Origin: Crotophaga sulcirostris
Taxonomy: Eukaryota; Chordata; Aves; Cuculiformes; Crotophagidae
Assembly (NCBI GenBank): GCA_013397455.1
Contig: VYZB01000239.1
Location: forward strand, 242,725 to 306,724
DNA length: 64,000 nucleotides
Direction: 5' to 3'
Position numbers and translations under genes: made by a program. The notes under the pieces were generated by a model. The model was not told the DNA's origin. It saw only the letters and a list, made by a program, of their open reading frames with translations, and searched no databases. Positions 1 through 13,677 of this stretch are shown here, piece by piece; the first letter of the stretch is position 1; every line of letters starts with the position of its first letter.

Positions 1-3000
1 TCACTGACTGGGTTTGTTTCCATCCTTTTTAGCAGGAAAGATAAGGGGGAAAGTTGAATCAGTGCATAACAATATAAATTCATGCTCAGCATGATGTCTG
101 AGAAGGACAGTCATCTACAGCAGATGTGGTGGGAAAAGCCTAGGAACAGTTATTAGAGGCTCCTAAACCCATGGATTCTCTGCTACACAGCAACCTGTAT
201 TCACTGGTGACCTTGGAGACACAACTGGAGATGAAAAAGGTGAAAAATCATCTATGTACTGTTTGGCATGGAAGCAGGTATGTAAGTGAAAATAGAAACT
301 CAAGAAAAAGTGTTACTTTAGACCAAGAAGGAGGATTTAGAAAGATCCCCAAAGAACTTTAACGGGAAGAATCGTTTGAAGAGATGTTTTGAGACTAGAA
401 GGAAATATCTTTCAGCTACATCAGGGGCATTACTTGTAAGAGATCTCACCACAACCTGCATGTGCGGCGCTCATTTTTAACATGCAACAGGAGAGCAACA
501 AAACACACACTTAGAAAACAATATCATTTCATGTGGAGTTTGTCTTTCAAATACAGCAGTGGATTAGCAAATGTAATTTTATAGAGACAAATCTTTGCTA
601 CTTTAAGCAGCAAAATAAAGATTGCGTTCTTTCAATAAAAGGAAATAAATTAATTAATTTAATACTATTACAGATTTTGTAATCAGACAGAATGGCCAGA
701 GGGTACTGTAAGCAAAGGTCTTAATTACTACATGGTAGGACTAGTTGTAACTGCAAACAATGATGGTTTGTGTCATGACTACTTCCCTTTATACAATGGC
801 TCTGAGAGGCACTGCTATAATTCAAAATCACAAGTTTTTAAAAAGGAATTTAAGATTTTTGGGAGGGCAAATGGGCATTTCGTTGCCTGTAACTATTTTT
901 AAAAGTCTCACTAGATACCCTATACCACTGAAAGTTTTGAAGGGCCCCTTCTTCTTCCCTAGATCTATGAGATGTTGACCATGCCTTTCTTACAGACCTA
1001 AGCCTTTAATGTCAAGGTTACTACAACTGAAAACAAAGCTGCAAGGGGAGTTTTAATAGTTTAAAAATCTTAAAAGTACAGTCTCACTAGGGAGAGAGGT
1101 TTGGATATAAAGGGATAAGCTAATTATTTATAATTAGGTCAGACTGGGTAGGCTGATTGCCATAATTAACATTGCCTAATGATTGTCCTCGGGGATTTTA
1201 CTTGGATGTACCAAGTGAAGTCTGGTAGCAGTGGATATCTATTTTGGTGTGAGAGCAGGCACCGCTCCCAACGAAAGCAGCCGTGTGAGCAGGGACGTGC
1301 GTGGGAGGCTGGGAGCGCTACAGACGCCGCACACGGTGCGGGTTGGAGGGCATTGGGGAAATGTAGGTTAGTGTGCTGGAAGGCTGAGCAGACTGGGTTA
1401 ACGTGAGCACTCTGGGGAGGGATATGTGGGCTGGAGAAACACTCCTGAGCTAGCAATGAGGGAGTCAGGCGAAGCTTATAAGAAGTTAGAGATCTGTGCA
1501 TCAAAGCAAACTGCAGCATTTCTTAATTGAAAAGGAATCAGTAGAAAATAGAGAAGGAGTGTTCCTGTGGCTCAAATAGCTGGGAGGGCTTCTTACAGAC
1601 TGAGTTAACCAAAGGTACATAGACTGTGCACATAAATATTTCACACAGTAATAATGAGTTATGAATATTCCCTTCCTATAGCTTCTTACAGGATAAGCTC
1701 AAACAGGATCCTGTGGGATCCCATACTGAGTCTGTGCTAGCAGTTCTGGCTGGTTGGACAATGTTCTCCTATAGCACAGCATTTTCCTACCTGCCGTTGT
1801 CCCCCTCTTGGAACATTTTCTTCCTTCATCCTGGTTGCTTGAATGCTCTCTATGATACATATAAAATGAAGCTGAATAATAGCCAAGTGGACGCAAGAAA
1901 TAATTAATGGCAAAAAGGACAGAGAACAACCAGAGACTGAGTCACTTCAAGCCCACTGAGGAATAGCACCACATGCACCTTGAAAGATATATAATATGAG
2001 CAAAAATTGTGACACAGCCCTCATGTAGTTTTACACCTGGGTGTTCAAAATTTCAGGCTACATCCAAACTTTGGCCTTTGCAAGCATTATGCCAGTAGTC
2101 CTCATTTGTACTGCAAGGAAACACTAGCTCAAGTGCTTTGTTGGCCAGGTGGTAGTTGCCTGATGAGGATAGAGAAGATACAAGAGTAACTGGTACAAAT
2201 AATTCACTATGTAACCAAAGACAAGACAGCTTCTCCGTAGAGAGACTGACAGGCTGGTGGTGAAGGCTGATTGGTGTTGCCCAGTATTTAATATCATATG
2301 TAGCTCAATTTAAAAAAAAAAAAAACAATGCTTCTCCATCTCCACTGACCTATGATTCAAGCACTTTTAAGAAGTCCTCCAGATCTTTCACAGACAGAAA
2401 ATAAATGCAACTAAATACATCTAACTGCATTTTTCTGATTTGAGCAATATTGATGCCTCTCTACTGCCTCTTTGGAAATGTGTGTGGGTTTTTTATTCAG
2501 AGTTAAAGTGGCTGTCTGGGGTGACAAAATGGCTAGAGGATCTACAAGACCCACAGCTATCAAGATGCACAACCAAAAGACAGATTATTACTAGAACTGT
2601 ATAAAAAATGCAGACATTTGACATTGATGTGCATCTTCAGTTCACATATTGCTTTCATTGAAATATTCATGCTCAAAAAAAGACAAACACAAAGCCTTAC
2701 AAAAATCAAAACTTTTAGTTTTGACAGATTTTAAACACATCTCCCTGTTTCCATTTGCATTAGTTTTCATTTCCAAGTTTATTTAAAGTTTATGTAAACT
2801 TTCCCTCTGAACCATACAAAGGCATTCTGAAAAAAAAGTGAAATAAAAAAAAGTGTTCATTGCTGATCAAAGTACATGCTTTTGTTCTCTCTTAAATTTC
2901 TAATCCATTCCTGCCCCCCCTCAAACTTTAAATACAATGTTTCTGACAAATCTGTCATTTTTTTCAGTTAACAAAACCCAGCCAACCACTTAATTTGGAG

Positions 3001-4174
3001 GCAACTTTGGCAGCGTCCTGATCAAACACAACCAGGCACTCATGGCACCACCATTTTACATGGGCATCTAACAGAAGATCGATTGTTAAAAATTACCTTC
3101 ATATTGCAAATTCTGGTAATCAACAACTACTTTAATTACTGTGTTGGGTAGGAAATTACCCAATAAAAAACAATATAACATTGTCTTACAATTATAGCCC
3201 ATTTTTAAGAGGCCCATTGTATGTCTGCAGTTCATAGGTAGGGCTGTCAGCCTGGAAATCCCACGCTGACGCCAAGGGGTATGTAGCAGTCACCAGAGGA
3301 ACTGTGAACTAAATGAATGAGTTCCATTGAAACATGTGCAAAAAGAAAAGGCTCATGCACTCTTAACCATCACAAGATTGTTCATTATAAAAAATAGTGC
3401 CTCCACATTTTAAAGTAATGATGACTTTTAGGCATGGTGTAATTATAGCACCAGTGGGAACCCATATGTCACCGAACTTTCAAATGTAAAGGTTGTGCCT
3501 ACAAAATGAAGCCATATATTCCCATTAATTGAAGCAGTTGATTTCCAGTTACACAATATTAGTTTTAATGGTGGGACTGTTAGAAAGTCTATGAATTTCT
3601 TTTTGCTATAGATCTGTAGTGCTAACGTGGCACACTTTAAACTGATCAAAGTTGGTAAGAGGGTGACATTGGTGCCAGCAAAGTTATAAATTTAAGTGAC
3701 TCTGATATCTGTCGTCTGTATGTTAGCATTAGAATAACCTTGGAGGAATGGTAGTTCTGCACTGTCAGCACAGCCTGCACAGCTAGAGAATAAAGGATTA
3801 GCAAGAGAAATTTTGATGAGGGTATTTACTACTAATGACTGCCTTCAAAATTGCCTTTTATCTACAGCTTTTCAAAGCATTTTCCATTTATTAAGCCTTA
3901 TAAAACCTTTGTGAAATTGGTAGAAGATATAGAAATGCACATATCTTTGTGCCAAAGCGCCCAGTAATACTTCAATAGAAAAGGGCAGCAGTATACACTA
4001 AACATTATCTAAAATAGGGATTGCAAAATTTTACAGTGATGCTATCACATTGTTAATTAGAGTTTGAACAGAACAGGGGAACAGTCCTGCTCTTAAGAAA
4101 AATTATGTGGAATAATTGGTAAACAGTGTGCAGGGCTTCTGTTTTCTGTTGTAGCAGGAAGGCAGATGTATGTT
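1..4174. other. Intergenic DNA downstream of CDH11, no gene seen
   Basis: AT-rich sequence. The only compositional feature is a CpG-containing GC-rich patch at about 1250-1475. ORFs here are short, lack recognisable motifs and occur on both strands. Confidence 0.6.
1250..1475. other. GC-rich patch in AT-rich intergenic DNA
   Basis: Clearly richer in G, C and CpG than its surroundings (for example GACGTGCGTGGGAGGCTGGG and GACGCCGCACACGGTGCGGG). Overlapping ORFs on both strands follow from the composition. No protein or repeat family was recognised. Confidence 0.4.
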
Positions 4175-4734
4175 NNNNNNNNNNNNNNNNNNNNNNNNNN
4201 NNNNNNNNNNNNNNNNNNNNNNNNNNNNNNNNNNNNNNNNNNNNNNNNNNNNNNNNNNNNNNNNNNNNNNNNNNNNNNNNNNNNNNNNNNNNNNNNNNNN
4301 NNNNNNNNNNNNNNNNNNNNNNNNNNNNNNNNNNNNNNNNNNNNNNNNNNNNNNNNNNNNNNNNNNNNNNNNNNNNNNNNNNNNNNNNNNNNNNNNNNNN
4401 NNNNNNNNNNNNNNNNNNNNNNNNNNNNNNNNNNNNNNNNNNNNNNNNNNNNNNNNNNNNNNNNNNNNNNNNNNNNNNNNNNNNNNNNNNNNNNNNNNNN
4501 NNNNNNNNNNNNNNNNNNNNNNNNNNNNNNNNNNNNNNNNNNNNNNNNNNNNNNNNNNNNNNNNNNNNNNNNNNNNNNNNNNNNNNNNNNNNNNNNNNNN
4601 NNNNNNNNNNNNNNNNNNNNNNNNNNNNNNNNNNNNNNNNNNNNNNNNNNNNNNNNNNNNNNNNNNNNNNNNNNNNNNNNNNNNNNNNNNNNNNNNNNNN
4701 NNNNNNNNNNNNNNNNNNNNNNNNNNNNNNNNNN
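4175..4734. other. Assembly gap (560 N)
   Basis: A continuous run of 560 N. Sequence on either side is unremarkable. Whether the length is estimated or real cannot be told from the window. Confidence 1.
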
Positions 4735-5201
4735 AAAAGAAAGCTAGTTAGCTGAAGGCTTATCCCTAGATGTATTTAGTCTAGTGGTGTAGAAGAGATG
4801 TCAGAGCCAGAAGCCGTGCTGCTACTTCAGAGCTGGAAAGAGCAGGCTTAAGCTGGTAGTATTATTACTGGCTTGCAGTGGGTAGGGAAAAATGAGAAAT
4901 GAACTCAGCCTGGCTGTATTAGCAGTGCATCAGTTTTGCAGATAACCACATTTTTTAAAGAGAAACTAGTAAAGAAGGACACATGGACCAGGAAAGAAGC
5001 TAGTTGCTACACAGAGTGTTGCCCAGTGACCTAAGGGCCAGCTCTGGTGGCACTGTATACAGGAGCCTGTGTCTCTAACCCCTTTTAATTTTGGCAGCTC
5101 TAATATGGTTAACACAATCACTAATGACCTGAGTGATAGGACTATATGCACCCACAGCAAGTTTGCAGATGTTCTAAAACTGGGAGGAATAGATGACACT
5201 A

Positions 5202-5264
5202 CCTTTCCTCCCTTCCTTCCTCCCTTTCTTCCTTTCTTCCCTTCTTTCTTCCCTTCTTCCTTTC
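5202..5264. repeat. 63-nt pure C/T tract (degenerate TTCC microsatellite)
   Basis: Every base from 5202 to 5264 is C or T, mostly TTCC, TTTC and CCCT units. Polypurine-polypyrimidine tracts of this kind can form triplex DNA. That property is general knowledge and was not tested here. Confidence 0.9.
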
Positions 5265-7725
5265 AACTATACTAGTTACTACTTCTTAATGATGGGTTAA
5301 GTCTCAGTGTTGCTGTTTAAATTTCTGGTTGCTTGAAGCACCTCAAAATTCAGCAGTTGCTATGTTTAAGGGCTATCAATACAATTAGTCAGTCCTATAA
5401 AAAAAAAAGTAACTTTATAGCATATAACTGGAGGCTGCCAAAATACACAGTAATCTGTTGGAAATCTGGTTTTATGTACATGTGTCAGTGTGAGTCAATG
5501 AATGATATGTATGTTTGAAAAAAAAAGTAGGAACACATTTTTGCTTGGAAATGACTTGTGAAACAAGCTTCACAGTATCTCTGAATATTTTTAGACGGAA
5601 AGATGTAAAAGATAATACACAAAATGACTTGCAGAATCAGCCGTGCACTGTTCAAAGGGCTACAGGAATTTTTTGGCATCAGCAAGTGGTAGCACCTCCC
5701 TGCAATGATCAGAAGGCTCGATAACAATGAAAGGTCATCATCACCATGAGTAAAACATTGCATCCCATTTGGATGACTTCCAGGAAATGTTATTTAGCTC
5801 CTTTTGTTGTTGGTTTATCATTTCAGATCACTAAACCAGCAATTTAACTCCATTTGAAACAAATAAAAAAAAAATCTACCAGTTAAATGACACAGAAGAA
5901 GGTTGGCTGAGCACCAGAGATGCTATCCTGAGAGTGTGTGGGAGGTAGCAGGAGGGTTCAAGAAGGCTCTTTGCAGCTCCTCCCCCCATATAACCCTAAT
6001 GATTTGTAAAGAGAACCTATGGAATTTTACTCTTTAATTTTTGATGGGTGTGAACATCCCCGCTAACCTAGCGTAAAGTCCTAACCATGTCAGTAATGGT
6101 TATAATAATGTTGTTATAAAAAATAATTGAGGTCTTCTCTAGGTAACTGGGCTTGTGTTTATAAAGTAGTCTTTTTGTTTGTTTGATTCTTAGGGTTCTA
6201 AAGTTGTTGATTAAGGAATCACTTGTTGGGTGCTGCCCTCCAGGGTGAGCTAACTGTTAGTTTGCAGTGGTCATGCTGGTTAAAATATTCCCATTCTGCA
6301 GGGCTAATCTATTCTTTAATAGCCCGGCGCCGGCCATTGAAATTCACTGTAGGAATTTTTCCCATCCAGTTTGATTCACAGCATTTTCAGTTTTTTAGGT
6401 AGAAAACAAACAAATAAGGGAACAACAAATTCCTTAGTTGCAGAAGATGTTGGAAACTTTTAAATTGGTTCATGGAGCACAGATCCTTTTACACGGAGGG
6501 GTTCAGGAAGTGCTTTGCCAAAAAAAAAAAAAAGACACTTCAGATATAGGGTTCTTTTGAAGCCTGCACCAACAGAGCTTTGAAGTCTTTTAAATGCTTC
6601 TTCTATATACAATTGGCACACATCTTAATTAAAACACTGAGCTGATTTTTAATCAGATTTATGAAAAAGCATAGAATAAGCATGTGGATTTCTTTTTACA
6701 AGGTTTGTTGGCTATCAGAGTACCACTGAAAAAAAGTCAGCTACATTTCAGTACTTAATGTGACTGTAATAACTGCATGGCCACAAACCATTAGATTCTT
6801 GAGCTGATAGGTGATTAATTTCTGGGAGACATATGTTAAGAGAATAGCATATTTCCCTAGACCTCCTCACTCAAAAAAGTAAGCATAAGAAAGGATTCTC
6901 ACAAAGTGATATCAAAGCTTTGTATTCACTGAGTGAAAAAAATGAAAAAAAAACAACTACGAAAAATTAGAAGAATAATGGTTAAAAAATTATTCCAGCA
7001 AAATTAGTTCTAGTGTTTTGTTCACTATAGGGGAAACAAGTGTTCCTACAGTTTCTGGAAAGTTCCATAAGTGGTCATGGGAAAAACAGTAATTGCAACT
7101 AACTGCAAGCATGAAATATTTTATCTCTGCTCCTTGACATCTGAAACTGAATAATACAGGTTTGTAAAATGACTTAATTTCTTAAGAAAATAAAACTTGT
7201 CTAGATGCTTTTTAAAAAAGCAAACTAGTCTTTACATTCACCCCTCCCACATCCTGTTTTAATCCTCTTTATAGGCAGCTCAATGTTCAAGCTCATCCAT
7301 GGGGGCTGATGCTGAGCCTGGGGAGGGCAAGGGCAGGATCAGAGAATTTGCTACCCAGACTCTTTAGAGAATTTAGCAGCCAAGTACTAACAGGTCTTCA
7401 CTAAGCATCTGCACACTGAGAGGGTTTGGTTTCCTTTTTTTTTCCCCTGAAGCATATATGTTTTCTACATTTGGATGGGTTTTCTTAGGGAGAGCTGAGT
7501 GTAAATCAGTGTCAACACAGTTATTCCTCTGCCAGTTTCCACATCCCTGCTCCAAATTATAGCAATGCTGAAACTTCATAACAAAAACAGTTCTCAGGCT
7601 TCTTAGCTCTGATGTTTTCACTGAAACTTTTCACCTACTCTAGTCCTCAAAAAAGCGTTCACTTTTTTAACCTAATCCAGGGAAAAAATAAGTTTAAATA
7701 GTTTATATTTGACAATTTGTGCATC

Positions 7726-7756
7726 TGTGTGCGTGTGCATGCACACACATGTGTGT
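7726..7756. repeat. 31-nt alternating purine-pyrimidine tract with palindrome
   Basis: An unbroken alternation of TG, CG and CA steps, including a perfect 14-nt palindrome GTGTGCATGCACAC at 7733-7746. This is a Z-DNA-prone simple sequence. Confidence 0.85.
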
Positions 7757-10700
7757 CTCTCCAGGGTAGATCTTGTAATGTGTGGGTACAGCGCTGTCTA
7801 CTATGTTATTGTGTTAAGGACATTTCAACAGCATTTTCAAGGGTGTCTCAGGTCAATGCAAATGTTTGAAAAATAATGAAAAACTAAATCTGTCTTTAAA
7901 ACTCCCTATTTATTATGTAAGTTTTCAACATATGGACTTAAATATCAGTACTGAAGTCATCTATTTCACCTGGCTTATAAAGAAGTATATGTAACAGCTA
8001 TAAGAATATAAGGGTTATATAAAATTATATCCACTATTTATGTATTATTGTATCCAACACATATGTCCTTTCCATATGGGATGTTCTCACTGTACAGAAC
8101 ATGGTTGGTTCCAAGTATAACTCAACAGAAGCATTCAACCTTTGATTTTAAAACTGTTACCATCTCTACTTCAACAACCCACATTGAAAGGAAATTCCAG
8201 ATTGTGGGGGTGAAATGACTGCCAATCTGAATAAGGAGGAACATCGTCAGATGGCAGGGAAGTATTTGTACTAGTTGCATTAACAGAAGCAATGACCTTT
8301 ACATACTCCAAAACAAGCCATATGGGCCTTGGATCACAGCAACCGTTTGTCAAGCAAAACTCCTGAATCATTTCAAGCAGTGTTCAAACACAGTCATAAG
8401 AACCCTGAACACAAAATGCTATTATAAAATGCAGCTCTGAAAGAGTGGAGATGCATCAGATTTTGAGGTAAGTGCTGTTTAAACTTTCAAATCTTAGAGC
8501 AAATTTTCTTTTTGCATAAATTTTGATCTATCCATTGTTGGGGATGGAAAACAGATGGGCTGCAGTTTAACACTGCAGAAAGAAAACAAATTCAATTCTC
8601 TGGCTTGTTCTTAGGAGAGTTAATGAAAGTTGAATAATATGCACTGGCAGCCCCCAAAACCCTCTGTGTTTTTCATTTTCTTTTCTTTGGCAGGATGAGT
8701 CTATTCTGCATTAAATTCGCATATGGCCACCTTCCTCCCTAGCACCACTCTAGTGATTGCTCTGGCCTTATTTCTGAGGAATAGGGGCCCAAAACTTTAC
8801 AAACTTTGTCCTTATTCCTTAGGCAATCACTATACTCCTCACACATTCTGCAACTGAAACAGAAGGAACTTAGATGTGAACAATGATTTAACATTTATCT
8901 TATTTATTCATTAAACTGCTAGGAGTTATATTATGCTCTTCCACAACAACATTGATCTTTAAGTGAAATGAATTAAGCTTATACTGTAAATTTTCTTAGC
9001 AGAGAGTAATACACTGAGTTCTGGATACTTGTGGTGAGGATATTAACGGAGTACTCAGGGTGGTAAGTAGACCATATTTTAAATGCAATTGAAAAGACAT
9101 CAAGAAAGAAAATACTATCTTTCAGGAAAAACAACCCCCAACAAAAGCCAGGACAAAATGCAGCATGTGACCTTTCCTGTGAGTGACATGAATAGAGGCA
9201 AAAAAAACCCATGCTGAACTCTGCCTGGAGAACGTCAAAGAGATGCAGAGCTCATGTGTCAGACATTAGGTCTGATAAAGCTACTCAAACAATGAAGTCT
9301 TCTGAGCTTAAAGAATGACAGGATTCAAAATGACAGACAATGACTAATTCTGAAGGTTCTGAGAAAAAGAGAGATGGAAACTCTCTGGCAGATAAACAAC
9401 TCTAAATTTAGCCCATTAAATGCAAGACTCTTTTACCTGTTGGACATCCCAGTTCACTGCCACTCAGCTGCAAATGAGGAAGCCTTAGTGAGCAAAGCAC
9501 TTCCAAGTGCAATGCTCTGTCCTGACTCCCCCACTGCAATGACGGCAGAGATGAACTAAACCAACAGGGGAGGCTTGGATCACAAGCTGATTGGAAAAGA
9601 ACTCAACAGAGAATCGAGGAAAGTTTTCCAGGAGTCTGTCACTATTCTTAAAGATCAATGGAGTTATGAGAGAAAGGGATTTTAGGAGCTGCAAGGTTAC
9701 ATCTGAAGTCAGCGACAGTCTCAATTCTTTGAAATGTCGCACCCCCTACAGATCTGCAGGGCCTCGTGGATGGAGTTGTCCCCATCCACCAGGCCTCAGA
9801 GCAGCACTCTTTCTTCTAGCACAGAAGAAAACCTTTTCCCCACATTGATTTTCTCCCCTCTCTGTGCTTTGGTGTCGGGTCTTCTTCACAGCAATGCAAC
9901 AAAAGCAGTGGCTGGAGAATGGGGTCTGATGCAAGCATTGAGAAACGAAGTCCTTTAATACCCTCATACGTGTTTAGTTTATCTTGCTTGTCTGTAGACT
10001 TCCATTTCTCTCCCTATATGACATTGTATCAACCAGCCACAAAATAGTTTACCTGAATCTTTCATCCTCCAGTTCTTCTCTGGAACAACTTTCAAGACAA
10101 ATAGTAAAGTAAGTGAAGGGAGACCAGGATAATCTAGTGAGCTCCTCCTCCTTCTGCTGCTACCTTTGCTTCAGCATCTATTCTGGCCTTTATATGACTT
10201 CCTAGAAGTGCTTCTCTTCATCAGTTTATTTCTCCCCAAACTGAAAAGTGTTTTTCTGGCCAGAGGGGTGATGTTTTGGTCACAGTACATTGTTCTCTTG
10301 GCAGATACAGCCCTGCACTTGGTACACTTACTCTTCCCAAGACAGCCCCAGTGCCCCCTGTGCCAGGCTGCCAGGCAGGGAGTCCTGAATCTCTCGTCCA
10401 TCAGAGACTATTCCAGCTCATGGCTCCCAGGAATATCTCATAAATTTTGATCTTAGTCTCTGCAGCCAACACAAATTGGTAACAAAGAATGATAATGCCT
10501 GAGGCTTATGAGTGAGGTCACAAGAAAGGACATAGCCTGGGCTCTTGGAGACATATTATTACAGTAACCTCCATAGTGCAGAATAAACAGAACAGTTGAC
10601 TGAAGTTTCTGAAATTTGGCTCACCTCTCGATGTGTGATGGGAAGGGGCCATTTCTGCAATGAATCACTGACGTGTTGCACAGGAAGTGTTAGCTTAGGT

Positions 10701-13537
10701 TACACATTTTATAGGTGCAGTGGGAGTCTAATGCTCTTTTGTTAGCACAACTCCATACTGACCTTCATGCTAAAAAAAGCAGACACTTCTGTATTATCTC
10801 ATAATCCACCAAGGGCAAATAAACATTCAGAAATTCTAGTCTTTCTATTTTCCCCAATCCTTATTAAAACTGTGGTCTCTGTTATTATCATACAGACATT
10901 TTAAACTAGTTTTTTTTTTTTTAGAGTCAAGTACAGATGCCCTTTTTGTTTTGAAGCAGAGTTAATAGCAAAGCTTGCTTGCTAAATTTTGTGATTATCT
11001 CTATGGCTGAGAGCAGTTTACCAGCACGAGTCTCCTTGGACTATTCAGGGTTATGCACAGCTTTTAATTCTTCAAAGAGTTTGGTGATAAATAGCTTGTT
11101 TATACTGCGATCTCACTTGAAAAGCAGGCAGCAGATTTCTGAATGCATTTGTCCAGTTCCACCACCACCAAGTTGCACCATATATTTGCAGGTTTGATCC
11201 AGTTAGTATTAGGTGGCTTTGGACCATTGGACACATTAAAAAAAAGCCTTGGGTCTATGTTCTAGGTGCTGGGGTGTTTGCGTGTTCTGTAAGATGACTT
11301 GTGACCTTGCATTTCTGCACTTGGAGCAAGTTTAGTTTTGCAAGTGAGATGGGAAGGGAAGGAGGGGGCAGCAAGAAAGAAAGACGATGTTTATTCTGAC
11401 CTACATGTTATAGTGGCTCAACAGTAGGTGATGACCTCACTGGCAATTTAAAGTATCACTCCATACAATGAATTCCTGCTGCTTTCTTCTTCCTTTTTCA
11501 AAATGTTTTAAAGCAAGCCCTATGGCTTTATTTATTTTCCTCTTCTATTTTTTTCCCCTTACTACAGTTGCATATTGTTACTTACATGAATGAACCATAC
11601 AATCAGTTCTCTTTGGGTAGCCATGACAAAAAAAAAATGCCATTTTAGCAGTTCTTAGTGAGATGCCTAGGTGTTATTGGAGGAATTTTTCTCCGTGAAA
11701 GGAGTTTTACATGACACTGGGCACTTCAGAGTCATCTGCAGTACAGTGGCAGTAAGTGTAGGCACATAAAGCATTCATATTCTTTCATTTAATGTTGTTT
11801 CAACACAGTGCGAGATATTAGCTTCCAGTAGTGTGGGAGCACTTAGATTACAGTAGTGTTACCTCATTATACTTACTATTATGACTGCTAGCATTTATTC
11901 ACAGTAGTAAACTTTGTGCTAAATAGTAAATGTATACAGAATCTAGGCTTTAGAAAATACTACCAGAATTATGAGCACTGAACAATCTTGAGAGATTGTG
12001 TTCAGTGAAAAGCATTTGCTGGAGCATTGTGTAAAGGCACAGAAATAGGCAGTGCTTGGTTTTCAGAATCCTTTCCCTTTGTACGGTTTTTTGTGTTTTT
12101 TTTCCCAATAGTTAAAATTCTGGAAGAAATTAAATGTCTGAGATTAAAAATGATTCATTAGTGACCAAAACTGCAGAGCCTAGGGCAGTCAGCCATTCTG
12201 TCTTTGACCTCTTCTGGGGCTGTTAGCAAGGGTGATAGATAGTTGCATGATGGTTTTTGAAGTGTAGATTTCTGCTAAATCAATGGACAAGATATGTCAA
12301 ATTTCTAGTAATTTTCAAGAGCTTCTGCCAGGACCCCACAAATAGCTACTCTTTCATTCACTAGTGCATTCTACTAGAGGCACATAAATTAACTTGAGAG
12401 AAAACTATGTTGTGTGAGTTTTTATAGTGTGTTGCAACCAGCTTTCCGTTTTAGAAAGCAAAGAACATAAACAACAGTTTTGCTTATATGTCTAAGTAAC
12501 GTACAACAGCTCCATCTCCATAATCAATAATAAAAAATGTTACTGAAAGGCCCAATAGACCTCAAAGAGATAATGTGAATCGGCCATTAACAGTAAGTCA
12601 TTATAGAACTTATTAAGTGAAGCCTTGGGGCTGTCATAGAGCCTAAAGGTTGACATAAATTTTTCATACACGTTGAACTTTGCTAAATGTGCTTGCATTT
12701 GATAAATGACGACTTTCTTCAGTACTCTAATAAGAAGAAGGAAAATATGAGCTTGGGCTACAGCAGGAAGAATAGTCTCCTGGAAGGAAGGCCAGCTTTG
12801 GCAGCAGGGGAACAATGGGGCTTTCTAAAGACACCCTGCCAAGCACGAGGGAGATTATTACTCCCTGACAAATTGCTTCTTACCACCCAGAGACAGGGCA
12901 TCGAGCATAGCACGTGGACATGGAAAGCCAGCTTTGTAGCTGTGGAAGTGAAATCATCATAGCACCAAACCAAAAAAACAAATCCACTTCCCAGCCCCCT
13001 TATATCCCTCTCCATATATAGCCCCCTCCATATATCACAAAGAACTGTACAGAAGTGCTTCATATTTATAAAACAAGCTCTGTGAGGGGAACGATATGTC
13101 TGCAAGGCCTGCTGGTGATAGAGCTGGAGGAAATTTGCTTTGGCAGCCACAGTAGTGAGTCATGGACTCATGGAATGATTTAGATTGGAAAAAGAAGACA
13201 ACAACAAAATAAACACCCTTCACTTGCAGAAATGCCTGGAGAACAGCATATGGATTTGGTCAAGTAAAATAAACATGTTTTTCACTTGTTTAAAAGAAAA
13301 AACAAAAAGAGAGCAACGAGTAACCTCAGTCCAAAGCAGTACTAAAGTCTGTCTCTTTCACTAACCACCAAAAATGCTAACCATGTCTTAAAGTCCTGGG
13401 GATAGCAGAGTAAGGTTTTTAAACCTGTCATAGGGCAAATTAGTGAGTTTTTTATTTTGATTTATTTTAAAAGCTCAGCCTTGTAATCAAGAACCCTAGC
13501 CAAGAGGATTCAAGGTAAAGCAAAATCACCTTCTGGA

Positions 13538-13677
13538 CTTCAAGGCCAGGTTGGATGGGGCTTTGAGCCCCCTGATCCAGTAGGAGGTGTCCCTGCCCGT
13601 GGCAGGGAGGTGGAATTGGGTGGGCTTTAAGGTCCCTCCCAAACCAAACTTCCTATGTTTGACTCTATTATTCTATA
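13538..13677 (+). repeat. CR1 LINE 3' fragment
   Basis: Plus-oriented CR1 signature: CAAGGCCAGGTTGGATGGGG, GAGCCCCCTGATCCAGTAGG, GGTGTCCCTGCCCGTGGCAG, GGGCTTTAAGGTCCCTCCCA, ending near ATTATTCTAT. 5'-truncated. Confidence 0.92.

Larger units (their letters stand above)
4735..13537. other. Intergenic DNA, no gene seen
   Basis: About 8.8 kb without a recognisable gene or CR1 element. It holds a pyrimidine tract at 5202-5264, a purine-pyrimidine alternating tract at 7726-7756, and several A or T runs (for example about 6521-6533 and 10909-10922). A mildly GC-richer stretch at 9700-9850 carries overlapping ORFs with no family signature. Confidence 0.6.

Noticed and set aside
1166..1519. 117-codon minus-strand ORF in the GC-rich patch
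   Set aside because: GC-rich sequence has few stops in all frames, and the opposite strand is equally open. No motif.
4126..4755. Three plus-strand ORFs of 193-209 codons
   Set aside because: They consist almost entirely of N translated as X across the assembly gap.
8438..8466. Donor-like GAG|gtaagtgctg on the plus strand
   Set aside because: The only nearby upstream AG lacks a pyrimidine tract and the intervening segment has no sustained frame.
12993..13037. Small tandem similarity around CCCCCTCCATATAT
   Set aside because: Only about two imperfect copies. Too little to call a repeat family.
12758..13150. 130-codon minus-strand ORF
   Set aside because: No motif, no splice context, overlapped by ORFs on both strands. 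Consistent with chance.
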